Positions 28,474-36,769 of a stretch of 64,000 bases of DNA are shown piece after piece. The stretch lies in assembly GCA_903834765.1 (NCBI GenBank), contig CAILKE010000003.1, forward strand, positions 61,668 through 125,667, given 5' to 3'. The notes beneath the pieces are model-generated. The model ran no database searches. It was not told where the DNA came from and was given only the letters and a program-made list of their open reading frames with translations. How positions within the stretch are numbered: position 1 is the first letter of the stretch; every line of letters starts with the position of its first letter. Made by a program: the position numbers and the translations under genes. This DNA comes from an uncultured Bacteroidota bacterium. GTDB lineage: Bacteria; Bacteroidota; Bacteroidia; B-17B0; Aurantibacillaceae.

Positions 28474-29127
28474 TTGAACTACAAATTACATAGCCTTGAT
28501 TCGGAACAACAGCTCTTATTAAATGATGGTAAAGTTTTACCATTGATGGAAGAGTTTTATACCATTCAAGGCGAAGGATACAATACAGGAAAGGCAGCCT
28601 ACTTTATTCGAGTAGGTGGATGCGATGTTGGTTGTCATTGGTGTGATGTGAAAGAAAGTTGGGATGCGAGTTTACATCCATTAACTCCTACCGAAAAAAT
28701 TATTGATCATGTATTAGCGAGCAAAACCCCCGCAGTTGTTGTTACTGGTGGAGAGCCTTTAATTTATAATTTAGAGCATTTAACAGGTTTACTAAAAAAA
28801 CATCATATTCAAACTTATATTGAAACATCAGGAGCTTATCCCTTAACAGGTAATTGGGATTGGATTTGTTTATCTCCTAAAAAAACCATGTTACCTAAAG
28901 AGGAGAATTACGCTTTTGCTCACGAACTGAAAATTATTGTTTTTAATAAGCATGATTTTTTATGGGCTGAAGAACAAGCTAAAAAGGTTAATTCAAATTG
29001 CCATTTGTACCTTCAACCCGAATGGAGTAAACGTGATGAAATTGTTCCATTAATTGTTGACTATGTGATGAAAAATCCTAAATGGATGGTTTCTTTACAA
29101 TCGCATAAGTATATGAATATTCCTTAA
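28474..29127 (+). CDS. queE: 7-carboxy-7-deazaguanine synthase
   Basis: A 217-residue radical SAM enzyme of the queuosine/preQ1 pathway. The cluster motif is C50-x3-C54-x2-C57 (GGCDVGCHWCD). FYTIQGEGYNTGKAAYFIRVGG and VTGGEPLIY are characteristic. The longest frame starts at TTG 28474; ATG 28546 would also leave the whole radical SAM core, so the first 24 residues are uncertain. Confidence 0.93.
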   Translation: MNYKLHSLDSEQQLLLNDGKVLPLMEEFYTIQGEGYNTGKAAYFIRVGGCDVGCHWCDVKESWDASLHPLTPTEKIIDHVLASKTPAVVVTGGEPLIYNLEHLTGLLKKHHIQTYIETSGAYPLTGNWDWICLSPKKTMLPKEENYAFAHELKIIVFNKHDFLWAEEQAKKVNSNCHLYLQPEWSKRDEIVPLIVDYVMKNPKWMVSLQSHKYMNIP

Positions 29128-29174
29128 TTAGGGAAATACTTTTTGATTATCATTTTTTGTAAAAGTCATTAAAA

Positions 29175-29855
29175 TTACATTCTGATTATTTTCCCATCTT
29201 CCATTTCAATGATACGATGCGTGCGATTAGCGAATTCATTATCATGTGTTACAATTAATAAAGACTGATTGAAGTCTTTGACTAACTGCTGAAAAATTTC
29301 AAATACAATTTCACTGTTTTTTTTATCTAAATTCCCTGTTGGCTCATCTCCCATAATAATAAGGGGATCATTGATAAGCGCGCGAGCAATAGCAACACGC
29401 TGTTTTTGTCCACCCGACAATTGATTTGCCTTTTTTAAAGCTTCTTTTTCGATGCCCAATATTTTCAATTTTTCGTAAGCGCGATGTTCCACTTCCTTTT
29501 CGGAGTATTTCCCTAATTTCAAACCAGGCAACATCACATTTCTTAGCACTGTAAATTCATTTAATAAATAATGAAACTGAAATACAAAACCAATTTTCTC
29601 ATTTCTTATTTTGGCTAGTTCTACTTCTTTTTTTCCTCTAATAATTACGTCATCAATAAATAGTTCTCCGTCGTAATCCGTATCCATTGTTGAAAGAATA
29701 TAGAGTAGGGTAGACTTGCCACAGCCAGACTTTCCGATGATAGAAGCAAATTCGCCTTTGTTTAAAGAAAAATTGATATCCTTTAATACCTGAACAGTTA
29801 GAGGATCGTGAAAAAATTTATTTATATTAATGGATTCCAAAATTTTATTACTCAT
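29175..29855 (-). CDS. ABC transporter ATP-binding protein (LolD/MacB type)
   Basis: A 226-residue ATPase: Walker [10 protein letters not shown] (41-49), LSGGQKQR signature, Walker [15 protein letters not shown]-loop THD. It pairs with the FtsX-type permease one base upstream and an adaptor lipoprotein, so it powers a three-part efflux or lipoprotein-release system rather than a solute importer. Confidence 0.92.
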   Translation of the reverse strand: MSNKILESININKFFHDPLTVQVLKDINFSLNKGEFASIIGKSGCGKSTLLYILSTMDTDYDGELFIDDVIIRGKKEVELAKIRNEKIGFVFQFHYLLNEFTVLRNVMLPGLKLGKYSEKEVEHRAYEKLKILGIEKEALKKANQLSGGQKQRVAIARALINDPLIIMGDEPTGNLDKKNSEIVFEIFQQLVKDFNQSLLIVTHDNEFANRTHRIIEMEDGKIIRM

Positions 29856-29856
29856 A

Positions 29857-31116
29857 TTATTTTCCTCTAATAATGATAACTGGATCTATTTTACTTGCTT
29901 TGCGTGCAGGGAAGTATCCTGCAAAATAGGTAGTGATGATTGAAAAAATAGCGCCAATCATATAAAATTTAGGATTGTAATTAATGGGATATGTTTTAAT
30001 TGTAGGTAATGAAGCTGTATTAAACGGAATTTGATCAATGGCATTTGATAAACCAAGGCCAAATATCAATCCTAACAATCCACCAAAAATACCAATGCTT
30101 AATGCGATGGTAATAAATATGAGGTTCACATCCTTACCAGAAAAACCAGTTGCTTTCAAAATGGCTATAGAATCCATTTTTTCGAAGATCATCATATTTA
30201 AAATATTATATATACCAAAACCAGCAACAATTAATAAAGTAATGCCTACAGCATAGGATATTAACGAACGAACTGAACTTCCTGTTTCAAATTGAGAGTT
30301 TGCAGTTTGTATATCCATCGCTTCTACACCAAATAAACGTTCATATTCTTTAGCTAATGGAGGTGCTGTTAAAATATCGTTTAGTTTTATTTGAATATCA
30401 GTGATGTAATTGTTTGAAGCGCCTAATAATTTTTGGGTGGTACCAATAGAGGCATAACTTTGAACGTTATCTAAATCGAGTAATCCAGACTGGAAAAACC
30501 CAACGACTTTTAATTTCATCAATTCACCTTTACTTGTGGTTACTTGTATCACATCTCCAATATTAGCAAGCATTTTATTAGCAACACCTTTTCCTAAGAT
30601 GATACTATTCGGAATGTTTTTAAGATCGATGTAATTACCTGAAGTGACATAATCCGAAAATTTAAATAACTGATTTTCTGCTTCAACATCAATACCATTT
30701 ATAACTCCTGTTAAATCTGTTGTTCCTACATTATAAAATATAGGTGTTGTAATTTTGGGAGCCACACCTAATATGCGACTATCTTTTTTTAATGCGGCCA
30801 TAATAGCACCACTATTATAAATTTCTAATCGGTCATTTTTTGGTTTAATTGAGCGGATGAAATTATATGATTTATAATATTCATTTGATTCGTCAACTGG
30901 TTGGTGCTTAGAAGGTTCGATGTCGTTATATAAACGGATGTGAGCAGTTCGATTAAGAATGAGGCCGTCTAATAAATCGTTTAACCCCGACATAAAACTT
31001 AATAGGGTAATAAACATAGTGATGCTGAAAGTAACACCAATAGCTGCAACTAAGGTTTGTCGCCAACGAGCCACTAACAAGGATCGTGAGATATCACTTA
31101 TTAATTTGAAATTCAT
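29857..31116 (-). CDS. FtsX/MacB-type ABC permease
   Basis: A 419-residue permease: one N-terminal helix (about 20-45), a large periplasmic domain (about 50-285), and three C-terminal helices (about 290-310, 335-360, 385-405) of the FtsX domain, which ends ARKASKIDPVIIIRGK. Its start overlaps the stop of the adaptor gene by 4 bp. The pattern fits LolC/E- or MacB-like transport; the substrate cannot be told. Confidence 0.9.
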   Translation of the reverse strand: MNFKLISDISRSLLVARWRQTLVAAIGVTFSITMFITLLSFMSGLNDLLDGLILNRTAHIRLYNDIEPSKHQPVDESNEYYKSYNFIRSIKPKNDRLEIYNSGAIMAALKKDSRILGVAPKITTPIFYNVGTTDLTGVINGIDVEAENQLFKFSDYVTSGNYIDLKNIPNSIILGKGVANKMLANIGDVIQVTTSKGELMKLKVVGFFQSGLLDLDNVQSYASIGTTQKLLGASNNYITDIQIKLNDILTAPPLAKEYERLFGVEAMDIQTANSQFETGSSVRSLISYAVGITLLIVAGFGIYNILNMMIFEKMDSIAILKATGFSGKDVNLIFITIALSIGIFGGLLGLIFGLGLSNAIDQIPFNTASLPTIKTYPINYNPKFYMIGAIFSIITTYFAGYFPARKASKIDPVIIIRGK

Positions 31117-32192
31117 TCTTTAGGTTTTAGTAATTCATCGTCGGCGGTAATTCCTGATAGAATTTCAATTTTTTGATAATCTTTTAAACCTGTTTTTACT
31201 ATCACTTTATCGCCGTTACTTTTTATCACAGTAGAATCATTTACTAAATAATTACGGGGGATTAAAATGGCTTTGTCTTTGGATTGTAATATGATATTTG
31301 CCTCGAATGTAACGTTAGGGTAAAGCGTTTCTGGTTGTTGATTAAATTCTGCTTCTACTAAAAATGTTTTGCTACGTTCATTCATGATGGGATAAATTTT
31401 TGAGACCTTGGCCTCAAAAACCTTTCCTTTATAGCTATCCATTGTTATAAGAACAGTTAATCCTTTTTTAATTTTAAAAATGTCATATTCATCAACCTGC
31501 ATTTCTAATACAAAATCTTTACGGTCTCCTATTACTGCCAAAGGCGTTTGTAAGCCTACTATTTCTCCTTTTAACTTAAAAAGGTCGTACACTAGACCAT
31601 TAATTTCACTTTTTAGGGTAAAATCACTTTCTTGCTTACTCGAAATCAAGTAATTTTTTTTGGATTGCAAGGAGGTAAAATTTAATTGACGTTTCAGGTC
31701 ATCATATTTTACTTGAGAAGAGAAAAATGCATTTTTAGAATTTTGATAGGTTAATTCTTTTTGTTCAAGTTCAACTTTGGTTCCTACTTGCTGTTGCCAT
31801 AGGTTTTTTTGACGAAAAAATAATGCTGAATCTATTTTGAGTTTATTTTTTGCAAAATCTATTGCTAGTTTAGCTTCGTTTAGTTTACCTTGATTAGCAT
31901 TGTAATCAGAGAATTGTTCGGCTAATTCGGCATTTTCTTTATTTAATTTTTGAGCTTCGTTTGAGATGGAAAGGATAGGAGTTCCGATAGAAACAGTATC
32001 ACCTTCTGACACAAAAATGTTTTGTATAATGCCATTTACAGTGGCAAAGGCTTGGTATTGATTTTTACTTTTAATAATACCTGAAGCATAAATAGATTCA
32101 GATATGGATGACACGCTTGGTTTTATTTTTTCTGTTTTAGTATTACACGACACTAAACCTAAAATAAGTATAAGGAAATATAATTTATTCAT
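31113..32192 (-). CDS. Efflux adaptor lipoprotein (HlyD/MFP family)
   Basis: A 359-residue periplasmic adaptor. ATG 32192 gives MNKLYFLILILGLVSCNT, a lipoprotein signal with lipobox LVSC; the longer TTG 32210 frame is not needed. A lipoyl-like half (VNGIIQNIFVSEGDTVSIGTPIL), a coiled-coil hairpin (about 85-150) and a beta-barrel follow. It links the ABC permease to an outer channel, none of which is encoded nearby. Confidence 0.88.
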   Translation of the reverse strand: MNKLYFLILILGLVSCNTKTEKIKPSVSSISESIYASGIIKSKNQYQAFATVNGIIQNIFVSEGDTVSIGTPILSISNEAQKLNKENAELAEQFSDYNANQGKLNEAKLAIDFAKNKLKIDSALFFRQKNLWQQQVGTKVELEQKELTYQNSKNAFFSSQVKYDDLKRQLNFTSLQSKKNYLISSKQESDFTLKSEINGLVYDLFKLKGEIVGLQTPLAVIGDRKDFVLEMQVDEYDIFKIKKGLTVLITMDSYKGKVFEAKVSKIYPIMNERSKTFLVEAEFNQQPETLYPNVTFEANIILQSKDKAILIPRNYLVNDSTVIKSNGDKVIVKTGLKDYQKIEILSGITADDELLKPKE

Positions 32193-32296
32193 GAGTACGA
32201 AGTTAAACAATTGATGAATATGAAAACCGTATTAAAATCATAAAAAAATATGACGAAAGTTATATGAATTAATTTTTAGTTACTTCATATTCTAGG

Positions 32297-32422
32297 TTCT
32301 CGATACAAAAAATTCAAAGAGGCAGAATTTTTTTACTCGAACTGACAGCAATGCTTTGTTTCAGTCACTTCGCCCTTCGACAAGCTCAGGACAAGAGTAG
32401 TGAGGCAAGAGCGTATCGAGAA
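32297..32422. repeat. 126-bp element with inverted ends TTCTCGATAC / GTATCGAGAA
   Basis: Ten-base ends are exact complements. The interior has ACTCGAACTGACAG, CACTTCGCCCTTCGACAAGC and CAGGACAAGAG. It is the same family as the cluster at 38407-38850. The remainder of the 345-bp gap 32193-32537 is plain AT-rich DNA in which I see no gene. Confidence 0.75.
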
Positions 32423-32537
32423 AGGTTTTTTACCAGAAACAAATTCATAATGATAAAAAATTTTATATAATGCTACAATTTATAGCAGAAGCGTATTCCG
32501 TTTAATTATAATTTTGTTTTTAAAAGAATAATATTTT

Positions 32538-33094
32538 ATGAATAACGCAGACAATAGTATTTTACATGAAGATTTAATTATAAATAAAATTCACTTTATT
32601 CGAGGTCAAAAAGTAATGTTAGACAAGTCCCGATATCTATCGGGATAGCCGAAATTTATGGGGTTGAAACCAAACGACTCAAAGAACAGGTTAAAAGGAA
32701 TATTGAACGTTTCCCTTCTCATTACATGTTTGAACTCACTAAAGAAGAAACTGAAATTTCAAGGTCGCAAATTGCGACCTTGAAGCAAGGTGAAAATATT
32801 AAATATTTACCCTATGCTTTTACAGAACATGGAATATTAATGCTATCTGCCGTGTTAAAAAGCCAAAAAGCAATATCAATCAGTATACAAATTATAGATA
32901 TTTTTGTTAAACTAAGAAAAGCTATTCTTGACAATAATGAAATACTTATTGCCTTAAGTAAATTAGATAGGAGGACAGATAATAATACTAAAAACATAGA
33001 AATTGTTTTTAGATATCTGGATGAGTTAATTGATAAACAGGAAACCACTAAACCTCGAACTAAAATTGGTTATAAATTGCCCAAAAATAATTGA
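32538..33094 (+). pseudogene. ORF6N-domain gene broken by a palindromic insertion
   Basis: ATG 32538 opens a frame reading INKIHFIRGQKVMLDK, then stops at TAG 32646. The rest of the ORF6N domain, AEIYGVETKRLKEQVKRNIERFP, continues from 32648 in another frame to 33094 and includes YLPYAFTEHGILMLSAVL and a helical tail. The two parts are separated by TCCCGATATCTATCGGGA (32628-32645) at a spot where the family normally reads LDxDLAxLYG without interruption. ORF6N proteins are DNA-binding accessory proteins of phage-like origin. A short downstream product (from ATG 32726) could still be made. Confidence 0.75.
32628..32645. repeat. Palindromic element inside the ORF6N gene
   Basis: TCCCGATA-TC-TATCGGGA, 8-bp arms. 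A near-identical perfect palindrome (TCCCGATAGCTATCGGGA) is at 61087-61104. Confidence 0.75.
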
Positions 33095-33160
33095 TGGTTA
33101 TTTTAAGAAGCACTAAGTATGTTTTTTATCATTACGTTACTGCATGTAAGCTGACAATTA

Positions 33161-33184
33161 GCGAGGCACGAGCGTATCGAGAAG
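33161..33184. repeat. Partial copy of the TATCGAGAA-ended repeat
   Basis: GCGAGGCACGAGCGTATCGA followed by GAAG matches the right end of the 38.4-38.9 kb elements. The left part is missing. Confidence 0.55.
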
Positions 33185-33209
33185 GGTTTTTACTGATGTC
33201 TCAATACAT

Positions 33210-33578
33210 TTATTTATAAATCCGTTTTTTCGGCTTTGTATTTTTAAGTAATATCTGTTCAAGCCTTTCGAGTGTTTTACACATCTGTTGCATGGTATAT
33301 TTTACCTCTTCCAATTCTGTTTTAGTAGCATAATAATATTCAGATTTATTATCTTTAAAAGCACTTACCGCAGTACCCTCATAATAAGCAAAAAAATCGT
33401 GATTTAACACTTTGCTGATGGTTTGCAATTGCCCTGTATCTATGGTTTCTTTCTCAAATACTTTATAAGCCCCGTTGCGGGTTAAATTAATGCGCTTAGC
33501 AAAATCTACAACACTCATAGGCGTTTTATCCAATACCTCTTTAATCTTTTTGCCTATATGAATTTTTGCCTTTGTCAT
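33210..33578 (-). CDS. XRE-like helix-turn-helix protein
   Basis: A 122-residue protein starting at ATG 33578. The HTH lies at about 18-65 (MSVVDFAKRINLTRNGAYKVFEKETIDTGQLQTISKVLNHDFF), and a C-terminal coiled helix (about 90-115) follows. A likely transcription regulator or small-element immunity gene. Divergent from the CHU_C gene, whose promoter it could control; that is inference. Confidence 0.8.
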   Translation of the reverse strand: MTKAKIHIGKKIKEVLDKTPMSVVDFAKRINLTRNGAYKVFEKETIDTGQLQTISKVLNHDFFAYYEGTAVSAFKDNKSEYYYATKTELEEVKYTMQQMCKTLERLEQILLKNTKPKKRIYK

Positions 33579-33634
33579 CAAAGCAAAGTTGCTTTTTTAT
33601 GTTTTAGGAGCGTTTTTACAATGTTTATTAAAAG

Positions 33635-33666
33635 TTTGCATAGTGTATATATTTATTATACATTTG
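33635..33666 (+). promoter_or_regulatory. Promoter of the cell-surface gene group
   Basis: TTTG (33635-33638), 20 bp, TACATTTG (33659-33666). The predicted start near 33672 gives a leader of about 40 nt before ATG 33715 and excludes the longer TTG 33589 frame. Confidence 0.6.
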
Positions 33667-33714
33667 TTAGTATTGCTCGCCTCCACTTTTAAAATCAAAC
33701 AAATTAAACCATCT

Positions 33715-34236
33715 ATGAGATTTGATATAAAAAACCAGTTGCACTTACTTTTTTGTTGCGTTTTTTTGTTGTTTAATTTGGCCTCAAAGGCTCAGCTTAA
33801 TACACCAAACGTTATTGCCTCAGCAGGAGGATATTTTTCAAATTCAAATTTTTCAAATTCATACACCATTGGCGAAATGTGTGTGGTTGAAACCGCCTTC
33901 ATAAATGGCGATATGCTCACGCAAGGATTTCAGCAACCCGATTACGAGGTTGAATCAGATGTTATAGAGCCGGAATTTTTTATACCTAATGGTTTTTCGC
34001 CAAATGGTGATGGCTTTAATGATACTTGGGATATTCCTTATTTAAATCAATATCCTGATAGCAAGGTAAAAGTATTTAACCGTTGGGGACAAGAACTATA
34101 CAGTAGCAATGGAAACTCGAACCCTTGGAATGGCACTTTTAACGGAAAAGATTTGCCAACAGCCGATTACTACTACATTATAGTAATTGACCAATTAGAA
34201 AAAAAATTAACAGGAACCGTAACGCTTAAAAAATAA
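33715..34236 (+). CDS. Secreted protein with gliding-motility-type C-terminal domain (CHU_C)
   Basis: A 173-residue exported protein: signal peptide (about 1-25, ending SKAQ), a short domain (YTIGEMCVVETAFINGDMLTQGFQQPDYE), and the CHU_C domain from about 84 (FFIPNGFSPNGDGFNDTWDIPYLNQYPDSKVKVFNRWGQELYSS, then ADYYYIIV and LTGTVTLKK). Proteins with this domain are exported by the type IX system (type B signal) and held at the cell surface. It heads a four-gene group that includes a PorP/SprF-like protein. Confidence 0.88.
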   Translation: MRFDIKNQLHLLFCCVFLLFNLASKAQLNTPNVIASAGGYFSNSNFSNSYTIGEMCVVETAFINGDMLTQGFQQPDYEVESDVIEPEFFIPNGFSPNGDGFNDTWDIPYLNQYPDSKVKVFNRWGQELYSSNGNSNPWNGTFNGKDLPTADYYYIIVIDQLEKKLTGTVTLKK

Positions 34237-34255
34237 ACAACTAATAATTTAATTT

Positions 34256-36097
34256 ATGAAAATCAAAAACCTACTATTAATTTTTACGCTTGCCATTTTT
34301 ATAAAAAGTTTTGCGCAAGCCCCGCAAGCCATTAACTACCAAGGTGTAGCGCGTAATGCAGCTGGCAAGCCATATCCTAATCAAAATGTAGCGTTGCAAA
34401 TAAGCATACATGCCAATACAGCAACTGGTACTATTATTTATAAAGAAGCACATGCTGCCACTACAAATACTATTGGCTTATATGCACTGCAAATTGGACG
34501 AGGTACAGCAACTGTAGGAACTTTTAATTCCATTGCTTGGGGCACAACTCCATTTTACATGGAAGTTGAAATGGATATTAATGGCGGTACCAACTACGTT
34601 AGTGCAGGGACTACCGAATTAATTTCTGTACCATATGCTTTATATGCGCAAACAGCTGGCAGCTCACTACCCGGCCCACAAGGACCGATAGGTCCACAAG
34701 GTCCAATTGGTTTAACGGGAGCAACGGGTTCAGTTGGTGCTACCGGAGCAACAGGTGCTCAAGGACCTCAAGGTTTAACAGGCGCTACAGGTCCACAAGG
34801 TCCAATAGGTTTAACGGGAGTAACTGGTTCAGTTGGTGCTACTGGAACAACAGGACCTCAAGGACCTCAAGGTTTAACAGGCGCTGCAGGTCCACAAGGC
34901 CCAATTGGTTTAACGGGAGCAACTGGTTCAGTTGGTGCTACCGGAGCAACAGGACCTCAAGGTATTCAGGGCTTAACAGGAGCTACTGGCCCACAAGGAC
35001 CAATTGGTTTAACGGGAGCAACTGGTTCAGTTGGTGCTACCGGAGCAACGGGACCTCAAGGTTTGACAGGCGCAACAGGTCCACAAGGCCCAATTGGTTT
35101 AACAGGAACAACTGGTTCAGCTGGTGCCACTGGAGCAATAGGACCTCAAGGTTTAACTGGTGCTACAGGTCCACAAGGTCCAATTGGTTTAACGGGAGCT
35201 ACTGGTTCGGTTGGTGCTACAGGCACACAAGGTATTCAAGGACCGCAGGGTGTGTCCGGAACTAATGGTACAAACGGAACAAACGGCACTAATGGACAAA
35301 ACACCTTAGTAAATACAACTGCCGAACCAACGGGCACTAATTGCGCCAATGGTGGTACAAAAATAGAAGTAGGTTTAGATGCCAATAATAACGGCACATT
35401 GGACGCAGGCGAAATAAATGCTTCGCTAACTAAATATGTTTGTAACGGAACAACAGGAGCAACAGGTCTTCATGGATTAATATCTTATTCTGTAGGTGCA
35501 AGTACATATACCGTTCCAACAGGCGTTACTTATATTGTAGTAGAGCTTTTTGGAGGTGGAGGTAGTGGCGGTAATGGAGGTTATGCCTCATGTGGAAGTT
35601 GTGGAACTGGTGCTATAACCGGTGGTGGTGGTGGTGGTGCAGGAGGATATAGAAAATTAACATTACAAGTCAGTTCTGGTCAAACTTTTAATTATAACAT
35701 TGGTACTGGCGGAATCATTGCTAATGGGGGATCAACATCATTTGGAACATATACTGTCAACGGAGGTATAAAAGGAGGTAATGGCACAAATAACGGCACA
35801 TTAGGTTCGGGAGGTACAGCTGGTCCTTATGGTTTTAATGGAGGAAATGGCAGCAACTGGCCAAGTGCAGGAGGAGCAGGAGGTAATGGTGGAGATGCAC
35901 CATTTTTAATAGGCACAGGTGGCATTGGTGGTCCCGGAGTTCCCGCATACAATAATGGTTATGATGGAACAGATGGCGGTAAAGCTTCAGGCGGCGGCGG
36001 CGGAAGTGGCTCTACGAGAAATAGCTCAACAGGAGCAGGCGGTGTGGTAGGGATAGGTGGGACGGGTGGAGATGGCTTGATAATAATTAGTTATTAA
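34256..36097 (+). CDS. Secreted collagen-like protein with DUF7151-like and Gly-rich domains
   Basis: A 613-residue protein: signal peptide (1-20, ...SFAQ), an N-terminal domain (about 25-135, [14 protein letters not shown] ... [15 protein letters not shown]) common in Bacteroidota surface proteins, collagen G-x-y triplets (about 140-348), a DUF7151-like segment (about 349-395, [27 protein letters not shown]), and a very glycine-rich C-terminal region (about 418-613). The collagen part uses blocks of 33 or 30 residues. No type IX C-terminal signal is evident, so its route out is unclear. Likely a fibrous surface or matrix protein. Confidence 0.85.
   Translation: MKIKNLLLIFTLAIFIKSFAQAPQAINYQGVARNAAGKPYPNQNVALQISIHANTATGTIIYKEAHAATTNTIGLYALQIGRGTATVGTFNSIAWGTTPFYMEVEMDINGGTNYVSAGTTELISVPYALYAQTAGSSLPGPQGPIGPQGPIGLTGATGSVGATGATGAQGPQGLTGATGPQGPIGLTGVTGSVGATGTTGPQGPQGLTGAAGPQGPIGLTGATGSVGATGATGPQGIQGLTGATGPQGPIGLTGATGSVGATGATGPQGLTGATGPQGPIGLTGTTGSAGATGAIGPQGLTGATGPQGPIGLTGATGSVGATGTQGIQGPQGVSGTNGTNGTNGTNGQNTLVNTTAEPTGTNCANGGTKIEVGLDANNNGTLDAGEINASLTKYVCNGTTGATGLHGLISYSVGASTYTVPTGVTYIVVELFGGGGSGGNGGYASCGSCGTGAITGGGGGGAGGYRKLTLQVSSGQTFNYNIGTGGIIANGGSTSFGTYTVNGGIKGGNGTNNGTLGSGGTAGPYGFNGGNGSNWPSAGGAGGNGGDAPFLIGTGGIGGPGVPAYNNGYDGTDGGKASGGGGGSGSTRNSSTGAGGVVGIGGTGGDGLIIISY
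34671..35250 (+). repeat. Tandem coding repeats (99- and 90-bp units)
   Basis: The block TTTAACGGGA (or close variant) recurs at 34711, 34810, 34909, 35008, 35098 and 35188, giving steps of 99, 99, 99, 90 and 90 bp. All steps are multiples of 9, so unit gain or loss keeps the collagen triplet register. Confidence 0.85.
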
Positions 36098-36113
36098 TTC
36101 TAAATCCATTTTT

Positions 36114-36746
36114 ATGTTTTTTATATCCCATAATGCTAATTATATCAATGTTAATCTAAAACTAACTTTCAAAGCTCCTGAGGGGGAGAACCCAAGTTTA
36201 GAAGAATTTAATGAATTTCTAACTGCGGTGTCAAATTTACATGAGCAGGTTATATTACATACTCAACCTGAGTATTTTGACACTATACCTTCTTCTCGTC
36301 AATTATTAGATTATCATAAACTAAAAATAGAAACATTGTGTCGTAAAAATCCTTTTGATATAACATTAACTTTTCAAATCATACAAGAAGGTCTTATTAC
36401 CTATTGGCCATTTATTAAAGCGCTCATTTATTTCTGCAAAAAGTATGGTAAAAATTCAACAGATTTAGAAAAAACATTAGAAGAATTTAGGCGATTTTTT
36501 AATGGCCTTTACGATAAACTTTACAGATTAGATTACATACGTTCTTTTTATCCTAGTTTAAAATTATTTAATAATAAAGATAATTTGTTTGAAAAAATGA
36601 ATAGAAATTTCACAAGGATGATGACAAGCAGGGCTTTTAAAGTTAACTATGATAAGTTTTGCACAGCAGCAATAACTATTACTGCTTTTGTTTCAATAAT
36701 TGAAGAAATAAATGGAGTTAAGGAACATGATTTTTTTAAAGATTAA
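36114..36746 (+). CDS. Unknown protein in the surface-protein group
   Basis: I do not recognise this 210-residue protein. It has no signal peptide. The N-terminal third is beta-like (NYINVNLKLTFKAPEGENPSLEEFNEFLTAVSNLHEQV). A hydrophobic stretch (about 94-109, IQEGLITYWPFIKALIYF) may be a membrane or buried helix, and the C-terminus is helical with YDKFCTAAITITAFVSIIEEING. It begins 17 bp after the collagen-like gene and ends 24 bp before the PorP/SprF gene, so it is likely co-transcribed with exported proteins although it looks cytosolic. Confidence 0.7.
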   Translation: MFFISHNANYINVNLKLTFKAPEGENPSLEEFNEFLTAVSNLHEQVILHTQPEYFDTIPSSRQLLDYHKLKIETLCRKNPFDITLTFQIIQEGLITYWPFIKALIYFCKKYGKNSTDLEKTLEEFRRFFNGLYDKLYRLDYIRSFYPSLKLFNNKDNLFEKMNRNFTRMMTSRAFKVNYDKFCTAAITITAFVSIIEEINGVKEHDFFKD

Positions 36747-36769
36747 AAATCAATAAGTAATATGAATGC

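Noticed and set aside
33589..33714. N-terminal extension of the CHU_C gene from TTG 33589
   Set aside because: The TACATTTG promoter at 33659-33666 lies inside it, and ATG 33715 begins a normal signal peptide.
34671..35250. Possible CRISPR or minisatellite
   Set aside because: The repeats are in frame and encode Gly-x-y collagen triplets.
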